Position numbers and translations under genes: made by a program
In this document: in pieces, positions 20,701-32,700 of the stretch
Position numbering within the stretch: the stretch's first letter is position 1
How the letters are laid out: each line of letters opens with the position of its first letter
Assembly: GCF_900497805.2 (NCBI RefSeq)
Contig: NW_020949602.1
Span: 970,082-1,034,081 of the forward strand
DNA: 64,000 nt
Reading direction: 5' to 3'
From: Vombatus ursinus
Lineage: Eukaryota > Chordata > Mammalia > Diprotodontia > Vombatidae
Notes under the pieces: generated by a model
Database searches by the model: none
The model's input: the letters and a program-made list of their open reading frames with translations, nothing else
What the model was told of the DNA's origin: nothing

Positions 20701-23700
20701 AACAAAGACTGCGTCAAAGGAGGTGATCCCAGAGGGAAGGCCCTAGCAGTGGGAAGGCCCAGCAAAGGCCTCTGGGAGAAGGTGGGATCCGGGCCGAGGC
20801 TGGGAGTAAGCCAGAAGGTGGAGGACCAGAAGGAGAACACTCCAGGTATGCATGAAAAGGTGGAGAGCCGGGAGATGGAGGGGCCCCATTCATGGGGAGC
20901 TGGGAGACCCCAACTGCTACAATTTGAAAGTGCAAGATTTCTAGAAAGAAGGGTTCGCTGAGAGCCCCCAGCTGCCAAGGCCTCCCCCCAAGTCCCCTTG
21001 TCTCTTCTGCACACCCCCATATGGGTGGCTCCCCAGCTCTGCTCCCACCCCAGGCTCCACAGTCTGGTGGTCCTGCCCCCTCCCCCTCCCTGACTTCAAA
21101 GCTGACTGTGGCAAGAATTATTTTGAGGAGAAGGTACCCAGGGATCATCCCACCCAAGCCTCTCTTTTTATGGAAAAAAGGGCAAGTGACACGCAGAGGG
21201 TGGGCTTGACGCCCAGCCTGGCCCCTACCCCCACACCACGGCCCCATGGCTGGAGGAGATTGGGGGCTGGAAGCCCTCATCCACCCGGGCTATGCCCTGT
21301 TCCCACCCACCCTCTGGGAGCACTGCTGGCAATTACCTGCAGGGCTGGGCATGATGGGCGTTCCTGGGGGGCCGCCACCGCCAGGAGGTCCCTGGAGAGA
21401 GAGAGAGAAGGACATATGAGTGACCTGAGGGGGCTGGGGAGATCCTGCCACTGTCAGCGACAACGGCTCACCTTGGTCCCCAGCCAAGCATTCATCTCTG
21501 GGTCCCCCCTCCTACAGGGCTCGGGCAGAGCGCCAGTCTGGTGCCTGAAGGAGGGGGGCAGAGCCTGGAGAGCAGGCGGGTGGGGACAGTGTGTCACCAG
21601 GGACCTTCTTCTTAAATAGGGAGAAGGAGGCCTGACCCCTGCTCTCATCCGGGAAACCTTTGCCTCCTCCCCCTGCAAGAGATGGGTCGGGGCTCAAGGG
21701 ACCAGGAAACGTAAGGTTTGTTCTGTTGTTGAGATGAAGAAAATTCAGATCAGACAATTAAGAGATCACAGCACTTTTAGAGCTGGGAAGGAGCTCACAA
21801 CCCATCTGAGGCCAGCCGTCTAATTGCACAGAAGAAGAGACAGAGACCCGACGAAAAGATGGGCTGAGGTCACCAAGATGGGTGGCATCCGAACCCAGGT
21901 TCCAGTCAGGGGGATGGTGCAAGCTCAGGACTTAAGCTCAAGCAGGGGGTCTTACTAGAGACCATCTGGTAAGGAGGAACTGAGGCGGCAGGGGGAAAGG
22001 GACGGGACACAGGAGCTGCTCCTAAGACACGCCAGCTGACCCCTGAACGTCAGGAACTTACCACGTAGGTACCAGGTGACGAGGAGGAGTACGGAATCTG
22101 AAAAGGGGCAGGCAGGGGGTTAGAAGAGTCCTCTCCCCCCGGCCCTGCTGCCCACAAGGAGGTTCTGCTCTAGAGATGAGGGGTCTTAGAGGCTGCTGAG
22201 GGCCACCCCCCCCCACTGCTCCAGAGAAGGAAACGTGATCTGGAGATTCTACTTTCATTACTGCCCCGCCCCCAGCCCTCTTCCAAACCATTCCATGGAC
22301 GACCCTTCCCAGGTGCAACAAGGGGCCCCAGTAACAGCTAAGTGGGGGCAGCTCTCCCTACCCCATCCCCTTATACCTGGAAGCCCTTCTACGTCCTCCA
22401 GGGGGTGGGGGGTGGTGGAGCTCCATGCAGAGCTGAGAGGGACCCCTAACCCAGTGCCACCCCTCCTTCTAGAGAGAAGAAAACTGAGGCCCATATCTAA
22501 GGTCACACTGTGAGAGGCACAGTGCTGGTCTCCGCGTCTGGGCAGGTCTCCCAGTCCAGAAGGGTGGCCCAATGATGTGGGAGCAGCCCTTAGGGCCTTC
22601 CCTGGACCTTGGCATGTCCTAAGGACCCAACTGTTGGGCTGTTTGGCTCCGGTGTGGTACAGTAGGCAAAGAGGCTAGATGTGGAACCAGAGGAACTGGG
22701 GGTTCCTGTCCCCTTCACTCCCTGGGTGACTCAGACAACCGCTCTGGAGGGGGGAGGGGTTGACCAGGCGGCCCCGGACAGCTCCAGACCTCTCCTCTCC
22801 AAGAACGATCCCACAGAATCAGGGGGGAATGCAGTGTGCGCCTTCTCCTGCCAGTGAGCTCGGCAGCCATCCCCTAGACCTCCCCACCACCCCCAGCCCC
22901 GACCTCGCCAGGCTAGGTACCAGGACTTACTGAGTTAGCGCTGTTAGGGTTGGGCCAAGGTCTGCCAGCTCCAGGGCCCCTGAAATTCAGAAGAGAAACA
23001 CAATGAGCGAAAGAAGGCTGGCACCCTGGACAGCTCCCAGAGGGGAGGGAAGGGAAAACCGGGCTGGGGCTTAGTGAGGATGGATGCCCCCAAAGCTACC
23101 AGAGAGTGACAGGGAGAAGCGGGGGCAGGGCCCCCCAAGCCCAGGGCGCCCCCCCCCCAACCCCGGGTCTAGGCTAGGGATGGGCTGTGCCTCACATGTT
23201 TATTCCAGGCATGGCGGGCCCTAAAGAGTTGGGTGGAGGTCTCATGCCGCTGCCGTAATTCTGTGAAGAGAACCAAGGGTCAGCTGGGGAGCAGAAAACA
23301 TGAGGAAGGGTGCAGAGACCCCAGCCCCCGGAGGAGTGCTCTGGGAAGGTGAGGTCCTCCAGGAGGAGTAAAGGGGAGATGATAGGGTACCGTAACTGAC
23401 AATGAGAGTGAGATGGGCTAACGTAACGCCAGGGATGCGACGGGCGTCCTGAGAGTCTTACGTAGAAAAATAGAAAAAAGGATCGCTCGATTTCCCGTGC
23501 GTTAGAACATTCCTGGCACATCTTTCCATCTGTGTGCTCAGGGCTCAGAACAGTGCTTTGCACATAGTAAGTAACTAATAAATGCTTTCTTTTTTCTCCT
23601 TCCTTTAATTCATCCACACATATTCTTTCTCTCCCTCTTACCCATAAAGCCTTCCCCTGTTCCAAAGAACAAGAAAAAAGAGAGAAAAGGAGTCCAGCCA

Positions 23701-26700
23701 AATTAACCAATGCACAGACAGTCTGACAGGACATGCAGCGTTTTGTACCCAGAGGCCCCCACCTCAGCAAACTAAATACTAAACATTTGAGCTGCCCCTC
23801 TGGTCCTCCTCCTGTCTACTGAGAGGGAAACAAGCTCCCTTCACAGCAACGTTTCGTCTCTGAGGTGGAGCCAATCACAATACATTTATGCACAAGACAT
23901 CACTGCTGCCTCCTTGCCCAATCCTAGGCCAGAAGCTGTGACTCGTTGACCTCCCACCAGGCCAGCGGGGGAGTAGGGGGGGAAAAGCCCAGCTCTGGGT
24001 GAGGGTGACCATGGGATTTAGAAGGGGAGGGGCTCTTTCAAGGTCCTCTAGGCCAGGGTTTCTTAATCCAGGGGCCATTAAAAATATATTTTTTTATAAC
24101 AGTATTTCAACATAATTGCTTTGATTGGTAACCTTACGTATTTTATCACACACATTTCAAAACCTGATTCTGAGAAGAGGTCCACGGGCTTCACCACACT
24201 GCCACGAGGGCCTAGGACACCAAAACGGTGAAATAGTCCTTGTTTTCGGCCAAAGTGCCTTTTTACAGAGGAGGAAACGGCCCCAGAGAGAAGGAAGCAT
24301 CTGGCCTGAGATGACCCAGGCAGTCGCTAAGGGAGCTAGGATCTGAACCCAGGTCCTTTGACCTAGAATGTGCTGCTCTGTCTTCTTCTGCCAGGGTTCC
24401 TTACCAGGTGGAAACTCCGAAGGGGATTCCCGGTCAGGGTGTGGCTGGCCCCACATCACTTCCAGCTCTGGGCTTTTATAAAAGCCCATCTTTGTCTGAG
24501 CTTTGACATTTGCTGACCAGCCCTGACCTCTAGGAAAGTGAATCATGTGTTCTGTTCATTTATCTATGACTGCAAGTCCTGAAGAAGGCAGGAGCTATCT
24601 TATTTTTATGTTTGTAACCCCTGGTGCCTAGCACAAGGTCTAGTACACAGTGGTGCTTAATAAATGTTGGTTTATTAATGGCTGAATGAATACTAATCAA
24701 TTACTATATTAATATCCAATTATAATAATTATCGACAATAATCACAATTAGAATGACAATAATCAAGGAAAACTAATGCTTGAATAATAAATTAGATGAA
24801 TAATTATGGATCCTAATTAACATTAATTATAGAATAACCAATTACGATAAAAGTGGACAATTTATTATCAGTGACAACCACTAAAGTGAGCTGTGTGTGG
24901 CCCCAGGCAAACAATGGACAGCACTTATTAAACGCTTGCTGGGCGTCAGGTGTTGGAAATGATAACCGTAAGCGGTAATAGTGCACTTTGTAAGCTTCTT
25001 CTCATTTCATCCTCACAACCGCCCTGGGAGGAAGATGCTATTATCTCTATTTTAGGGATGAGGAAACTGAGGTATAGGCAGAGGTTAAGTGACTAGCCCA
25101 GGGTCATACAGTTACTAAGGGCAGGATTTGCACTCAGGTCTTCCTGATTCCAGGCACCAGCAGCTGTTCTTAGGGCTGGAAGCAAGTCTGCTCTCTGAGC
25201 CTCAGTTTCCTCATGTGTCAAATGGGGACAAATGCTAGCACTGCATCCTCTCTGGGGATCGGGAAGGGCTGCCGCAGGGGTGTGTGTGTGTGGGTTATTA
25301 GTCTGTTTCTGCTTGACCCCAGAAAGCAGGACTAATATTATTGGGAGCAGCCCTAAAGGAAAGAGCTGCCTGGACAGGGCAGGAGAGCTCCCTATCATGG
25401 CAGGGCTCTAAGGGGGCCTGGCAGTCACTGGGCATGCTGGAGGGCATTCTTGTTCAAGGGTGGCATGGACCAGACAGACGTCTCTGAGGTCTCTTAGTGA
25501 GACGGATTTTTTAAGCTGAGTTTCAGGGACAGAGGAGGCTTAGATGGGCAGAGGAGAGAGGGGCCCTTCTCTGCAGAGGCTGGCAAAATGAGGTGGCCCA
25601 GGGAGGGCTGGCCCCTGCAGGAGAACTGGAGGAAACTGAGAGGGAGGGCGGGGAGAAGCAGGAGCTTGGGGGAATCCCCTGAGTGGCCATCTTGATAGGC
25701 AGAGAATAAAAGCAGGGCGGCCATCCCCACCTGTCAGGTGAGGATATGGAGGCAGGGTCACATAGCCGCAATGGAGAGCCTGCAGAGGAGGTCTTCTGAC
25801 TCCCAAGTCTGGGGACTAGGCCACAGAGACCGAGCAGAGGAGTGGGGGGCAGGGGGAGGAGGGAGGGAGGTAGGAGGGAGAAAGGAATTCTGCGAGGCGG
25901 CAGAAATTGGAGACACGGGATTAACCCCACGGGGGCCATGCAGCTCATTGATGCTGCCTGGTGGGTGGTGCAGAACCTGCCAGGAGAGCCCTAGGATGAC
26001 AGCCAGGCACAAAGGGAGGGGGCCTGCCTGGGAGGAGAAGGAGCAGGAGCAGCCACAGGGACCCTTGTACCTCCTTCCTCCCTGCTGCTCGTGAATAATC
26101 ACAGAAAACCAGATCTGGCCAGACAGAGGGAGAGGAGGATTGAGACCCTTGGAATAAACTGAGGCCTGGAGAGGGGCCTGCCTATGGCCCCCAGGGGTTC
26201 TAGTGTGGAACAAACTACAAAGTCCAGACTTGTCCTTGACACTGGGTGGGACCACGCCCCCCCAAAGACCTACCCATGCACACCCATACATGCATACACA
26301 GTGCGCACACCCACCCACGCACACGCACGCATACATATACAGTGTGCACACCCACACCCCCCCCACGTACCTACCCATGCACGCTCACACCCACTCATGC
26401 AAGACATGTACACACACACACAGGCAGACTCGGGCTCCCTGAGCCCCAGCTAACATACCCCCTCCTGTAAGAAACCTCTCCAGATGCCCTCCCAGCTCTG
26501 CCCAGCGCCCCCGTTCACTCTTGCCTGATCTCGCCTGTACAAACTTGCTTCCATGTCATGTCCCCAGTTAGACTGGGGGCTCCTGGTGAGCAGGCACTGC
26601 CTCTCGCCTTTCTATCTCTAGCATGTAGCACAGTGCCTGGCATACAGTAGGTGCTTAATAAATACTTCTTGATTTGACTTGAGCTAAGGAAACCCAGGTT

Positions 26701-29700
26701 CAAATCCTGAGCCAGACTCTGTTCTCTTTTCGCTCTATCATGATCTCTCCTCACATCCCTTGGTCCTGGTTTATTAATAATAGGCTAGGCTGGGGGGAGG
26801 TTGAGTCAGGGGTGGCCAGGCCAGGACCTCATTCATTTACCCATTGGATTGAACCACTGGAAGTTTCAACGAGCGACAGGTCGCACCCTGTTCTAGGGAA
26901 GTGATGCTTAAGAAACGCCCGCGGGAGTCCCCCAGACCCTCTGGATGCTCCTCCTGGTCCTCCTCTGACACTGACGAATGAGAGTGACCAGGACAGGAAG
27001 GAGACAGGAGCCAAACAACAGCAAAAGGAACTGGACATGCTTCACAAAGACCCGAGTTCAAATCCTGTCTCAGATACTTAGTAGGGTGACCCTTGGCAAG
27101 ACAGTTAACCTCTCCTTATGTGCCTCAGTTTTCACATCTGTAAGTGGGGAATGTTGCTACTGAAGCTTATGTGATGGAGAGGAGAGAGTCCTATACTTGG
27201 AGTTCTGAGATCTGGGTTCCGATCCTGTTCTATTCTACTGGCTGGTCCTGAAGGCAAGTCCCTTAACCTCCCTGGGCTTCAGTTTCCTCATCTCGATTGT
27301 CTCCGGGGGCCCTTCCAGCTGTAGAATCATGGCCCTAAGTTATTTTTTCTCTTCAGACCCAGTTTCCTTTTCTGTAAAATGAGAAGGCTGGATCAGATCA
27401 TCCTTCTAACCAAACCCGAGCCTGTGATCCCCCTCTGGGCCTCAGTGTCCTTCTCTGTAAAGGAGAGGGTTGGCCTGGGTGGCCCCTCCCGGCCCCACTT
27501 CTCCACGTCGGGGGGTGGGTCGACATCACGGCTGTCTTCAGGTGTTCCAAGGGCCCACTCAAAGACAAGGAATGAGACTTGCCCTTCTCGGGCTGAGGGC
27601 AGGGCGCAGAACAATGGGTGCAGTTGGCAGAGATGAGGCCTTCCCGTCCCCACAGGAGGGTCTGCAGGCCAGCTCCTGGGGAATCCCATCCTTGGGCAGA
27701 TTCCTGCTTCAGGGGAGGCGAGGAGAGGCGGAAGGTGGCCTCCAGGACCAGACAATCCTCTTCCGAATCTCTAAGCACCCTGGTGTTGTCTCTGACTAGA
27801 TGAGACCTTGCCGCCACGCCCCGGGCAAGGAGGCCTTCTTCTGTGGGATGGGGCTTTCCCATCAAAGGCTCCAAGGCCGCAGCAGAGTCCTCTGGGGGCG
27901 CGAAGTAACCCACGGCTTCCAGGAGATCCCTTTCCTGGGTCGATTGCCCCTTTGCCAGCCTCAGATAGGCCTTGGAGTTTCCGGACCCCCACCAGCTACC
28001 CCGAAGGAAGGCGGTCAAGGAAAGACTACAGGCGTGAGGAGCGGGGCAAGGTTCTGGGCTCACGGGAGGGGCTCTGTACGTTCTGTCTGGATGGAAGGGG
28101 CCAGGCCTTGGAGTTACCGCCAATGCCCCAAGTGACTCGGGCCAAGTCACGCTCCTTGTTGGGCCGTTCCTTCTTCTGCGAGACGAGGATTAAGGATCTC
28201 CATCGAGGAGCCCCTGAACCTCGATACCTTTGGGCAAATCGTGTCACTGGGCCGGGCCTCGGTTCTCTCCTCTGAGAATGGGCGGGTTGGTCTGGATGGA
28301 CTGAGATCTCTGCCAGGGCTAGACTCTCTGATCTAAGGATGCCTGGATAGGAACACTTTACGTCTCTCCCTCTCTCCTCTTGTCTGTGTATCACTCACGC
28401 ACGCACGCCTCTGAAAAATGCTGAAGCCTCAGGACTCACGGAGGCTTATGGGAATCATCGCACATGCTCAGTCCCAACCCGAGGATTATTGCTAAGCTAA
28501 AGACTAATTTTTCCTCAAACGGTGACCTCATGAAAAGAGCCTGACTTGGAGTCAGAGGATCTGAGTGCGAATCCTCAGTCTGCTGATTTCTCTTCTCCTG
28601 TGATCTTAGTTCCCTTAAGCAAGTCGCTTTAACTCTCAGGGCCTCAGTTTCCTCATTTGTAAAATGAGAATTGGACTAAGACTGTCTCAGGCCCTTCCTG
28701 CCCCGAATCGTCCATTCTACTCTCCTCAGACGCCTCCGGTCATAACCGAGGACACTGCAGAAAGGTCAGGGGGTGGGGGAGGGTTAAAGTTTCCACATGG
28801 GTCAAAGGAAACGTCACATTAGGAAGAATTTCCTCCCAAGGCCCACTCTGAAGCCTCCTGGGGGCACAGAGGAGCATCCTTCAAGGCCCGAGCAGAACGC
28901 CAGCCTTTGCAGATCCAGCCCAGATGGAAAGATGTCACATCATGCACAGGCCTGGCAAGGTGGGATGGGCATCAGCCCAAGCGGAGGAAAGCGTGTTGGC
29001 TCCGGCAAGTGAAGAGGGCTCTCTGCTAAGGGGCCCCGTGGAAGAAATCTGGGGTCTTTTCTCTGGCTAGAGAGGACACACCCATGACCACCCAGGTAGA
29101 CTGGGAGCCTGGCCCGCCTCTATTATCCTTAGCTTGGAAGCCAGCTTTGCTGAGGGCGGGCAGGGGAACATTCACCCCCCCTTCCTAAAACCACACCCTC
29201 GCCCACTTTCTCTTAGAGGCAAAGGACAAAAACCAGTAAAATTTCAAAACTTCAAACCGGTTTAGAGCATCCAGCCAAAATGCAGGGAGGGAGAGAGGAG
29301 GAAAAGGAATAAAATGAAGATAGATCCCTCTGGTTCTACGATTCTATCATCCTGACTTTATACATGAAAAAACTGAGGGCCAGAGAAGGGGAGGACAGAA
29401 TGGATATGTGGCAAGAACCCCAGTCATGGGATCACAGATTTAGAAGGGGAAGGGACTCTGTATGTTATTTAGTCCAAAATCCTTATTTACTGATTAGGAA
29501 ACCCAGGCCCACTTAGGGAGATTAAATGACTTTCCTGAGGGGACAGACAAGACTTGAACCCAGGACTGTCAGTTCTAAGTCATAGTAGCCCAAAGGAGAA
29601 AGTGTTGGGAAGAGACCAGGAAGATGAGTCTTCCTGAGTTCAAATCCTGCCTCAGACACTTGTAAGCTGTGTGACCCTGGGCAAGTCACTGTTTGCCTCA

Positions 29701-32700
29701 GTTTCTTCTTCTGTCAAATGAGCTAGAGAAGGAAATGGCCAACCACTTCAGCATCTTTGCCAAGAAAATCCCAAAAGGGGTCATGGAGAGTCAGACACGA
29801 CCAAACAACTGAGTAATAACAATCTTCTTGGCAAGACGATCCCCCTTTCTGTGCCTCAGTTTTCCCTTCTGCAAAATGATGTGGGTCAGGGATGTACGAT
29901 GATCCTCACAGGGGCGTACAAACCATGAAACTGGTTTTTTAGAGAGAGTTCTCCTGGGCAGCAATAAGAATGCCCCCTTCACCAGCCCTCACCACCACCA
30001 CCAATGCTTGAGCTCAAGGGTTAAGATGGCAGCAGTGGCCTTGGCTTGCCGCAGATAGAGCTGGAGATACCACCTGCCTCTTAACAGATGAGACACGTTC
30101 CATGAGGAGACCCGAGAAGACCCATTCCCAGCTCCCCCTGAAAGGCAGCAGCACCGGCAGGGCGTGGCCCGGTAAAGCTCGTCAAATGGGGGATGGAAAA
30201 TCCCATCTCTGGGCTTAAGCCAAGGCCAGGGAAAACCAGCTTCCGGGCGGAGGGAGCCTGGGAGATACCACCCGGTTCTGGCAGAAGGGGCAAGAGCGTC
30301 TCGGCCTCATCCCGGAGAAAGGCTTCCCTCTCTCAGATGAAGAGTCATCACCATCGCCAGCGGACCTCGCTCGCTTACTTTCCAGGGATTACCAGGAAGG
30401 GGCGGATGGCGAGGTGACAGGAAGTTGCCAAATTCAGATCTACCATGGAGATGAGAATTCCAGAGGGCAGGAGTTCAGCGAACATGCATTATTATGGGAG
30501 ATGGAGATGGGGCGGCAAGAGAGGCTGGGAAGGCCCTTTCCCTGCACGCCACGGAGCCGGCCTTGGCCGGCCAGAGCCTGCGAGGTGGGCTCGGTCCCCT
30601 CTGTCATCCATTACAGTGGCCTTCATTTGCACCATCGCCACGACTGACTTCTGTCTCTACCCCACATCCCTTCTGCTCTCCGGCCTAGACCACAGGCCGC
30701 CCCCAGAGATGCCGGCCCCCACTCTTGGGGGACGCCGAGGCTCCGTCCCGGCCTCGGCGTCTTCTGCCTCTCTGCTTCAATCTCAAGTCTACGTTAGAAT
30801 GAGATGGTGATGGGAGACAAGGTTACCTGTGGGCCAGGACCCATTGGGCCCATTCCTCGTGGGGGGTTCATTCTTTGCATTGAGCCTCCCATGTTGGGGT
30901 GTCCTGCAAGGGAAAAGAAAGAAGATGGGGCATTAAGGGGGGACGAAGGGCCCGAGGTCGAGGCGCCGCCCATGAGGAGCAGACAGCAGCTGCGTGTCCC
31001 CCCCAGCACCCTGCTGGACGCTCCCGGCCGGGCATACCTTGTTGTCGCGTCGGGTCCATTGAGTTGGGCAGTAATGGTTGTGTGCCGGGAACTCCTCCGG
31101 GGGGCTGAAAGAGACAGCAGATGCAAACAGGGGGAGGGAACGACCCTGGGGCGGGGGGACCCTAATGACTGCGCTAAGGGCATCGGTGCCGGCACAAACA
31201 GCTGACCCGTCTCCCTGGGGAGGTTCTAGCTGCAGGGGGTTCTGTTCTAGTCCTTCCCACGTACAGGTGCATTGACTCAGGGCTGGTCCAATGTCTCATT
31301 TGACAGAAAAGGAAACTGAGATCCACGCAGGTGGGAGTATGGCTCCGCCAAGGGGCTAAGCCAGCCGCCTTTTCCTAACAGATGGCACCCTGAAGCTTGG
31401 ACCACTAGATCATCATTAAGCAGCCAACCCCTCTTCAAAAACAGGGCACCTGTGCATCGGCAAGGATGAGCGCACCATCCTTTGGTGCCAGGCTAAATCC
31501 GGTTTATCTCCCTGGACGGGCAGACCAGGCGTCTCCTCCGGGCTCTGGCTTGAAATCACCCCCTCACCCCAGCTAGCCTCAGGCAGAGAGTGTGTGAGAA
31601 TCTTGCTAATAATGGCCCCGTCACTTATAAAGCCTGGAGTCTTTTCTGGGCTCTTGCACCTGGCACTCTGTGGGGACAGACAGGAAGGTCACATCCCGCA
31701 CCAATAACCCAGCGAGTCAAAAGCCGGCTATCTGCAACCTCGGTGCCCAGGAAGTCCTACAGCCTTTGGCCTCGCCCCCACCCCAGCATCCCGTCTCCTG
31801 GTGAAGACGGATTCTACTTTATGGGGAAAAACCCAAGGGACTGAGCAGAGCTCTCCGTGGTGGCTCTCCAAACCAAGGCAGGATTAGAATTCGCGATGCT
31901 CCTGCTTAGGTGAGGGGCTCCATTCCTGGGATCGCTGGATGATCTAGAACCTTTACGGCCACTGAGGCCAAGCGGCAGAGTTTTGACGCCTCTGATCTGG
32001 TCGACGTCCCAGCAAGCGGAGGTCCAACCTCCCTACTCCAGGGATGGGGAACTCACTACTCAAAGCACTTTGCTGCACTGAGGGACAGATCATGGACCGA
32101 GATCTGGCCATCTGACCTCAGGGGCCATCTAGCCTGACTCCTCTTTTATTTTATTTGGAGGCAGTTGGGGTGAAATGATTTGCCCAGGGTCACACAGCTG
32201 GTAAGTGTCTCAGGCCACATTTGAACTCGGGTCCTCCTGAATCCAGGGCCAGCGCTCTATCCACTGTAGCGCCACCTAGCTGCCCCTCCAATTTTACTTT
32301 AGGCACCTGAGGCCCAAGCAAGTTTGGCAATTTGTCCAACATCAGACAGAGAGTCAACGAGCAGAAGCAGGATTTGAACCCATACTTTCTGAGGCCAGCT
32401 TCAGCCTTTGTTCCAAGGCACCACACACTCCTCCCGTGGCACGTAAATCGTTTCATTGTTTGGACTCGTATCCTCAATGCCTAATGCCTGGCACGCAGTA
32501 GGTGCTTAATAAATGCCTGAGGATTGCCTCCTGCCAACAGCACCATCGCCTCCCCCCCAAAAGGATTCCCATCAAAGCAGTCACAACAAATGGCTCTGGT
32601 AAAGATACTGGGGAGCACCCGTCAGGCGTAACCTCTCAGTCACAATGTGTCCAAATACATTGAAAATAATGATGACTGACAGAGGGGATGTTTCACTGGA

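Noticed and set aside
23192-23770. 192-codon - strand open frame
   Set aside because: Only its last ~22 codons (23196-23260) are real SSBP3 exon. The rest is read-through into the upstream intron before the acceptor.
27398-28150. 250-codon open frame on the - strand, the longest of the window
   Set aside because: It lies in a GC-rich intron, its end overlaps a MIR3 tail array, and the product has no recognisable domain or codon pattern. No splice signals link it to SSBP3.
27780-28300. Possible CpG island
   Set aside because: GC-rich with some CpGs, but no dense CpG run, no first exon and no promoter elements are seen.
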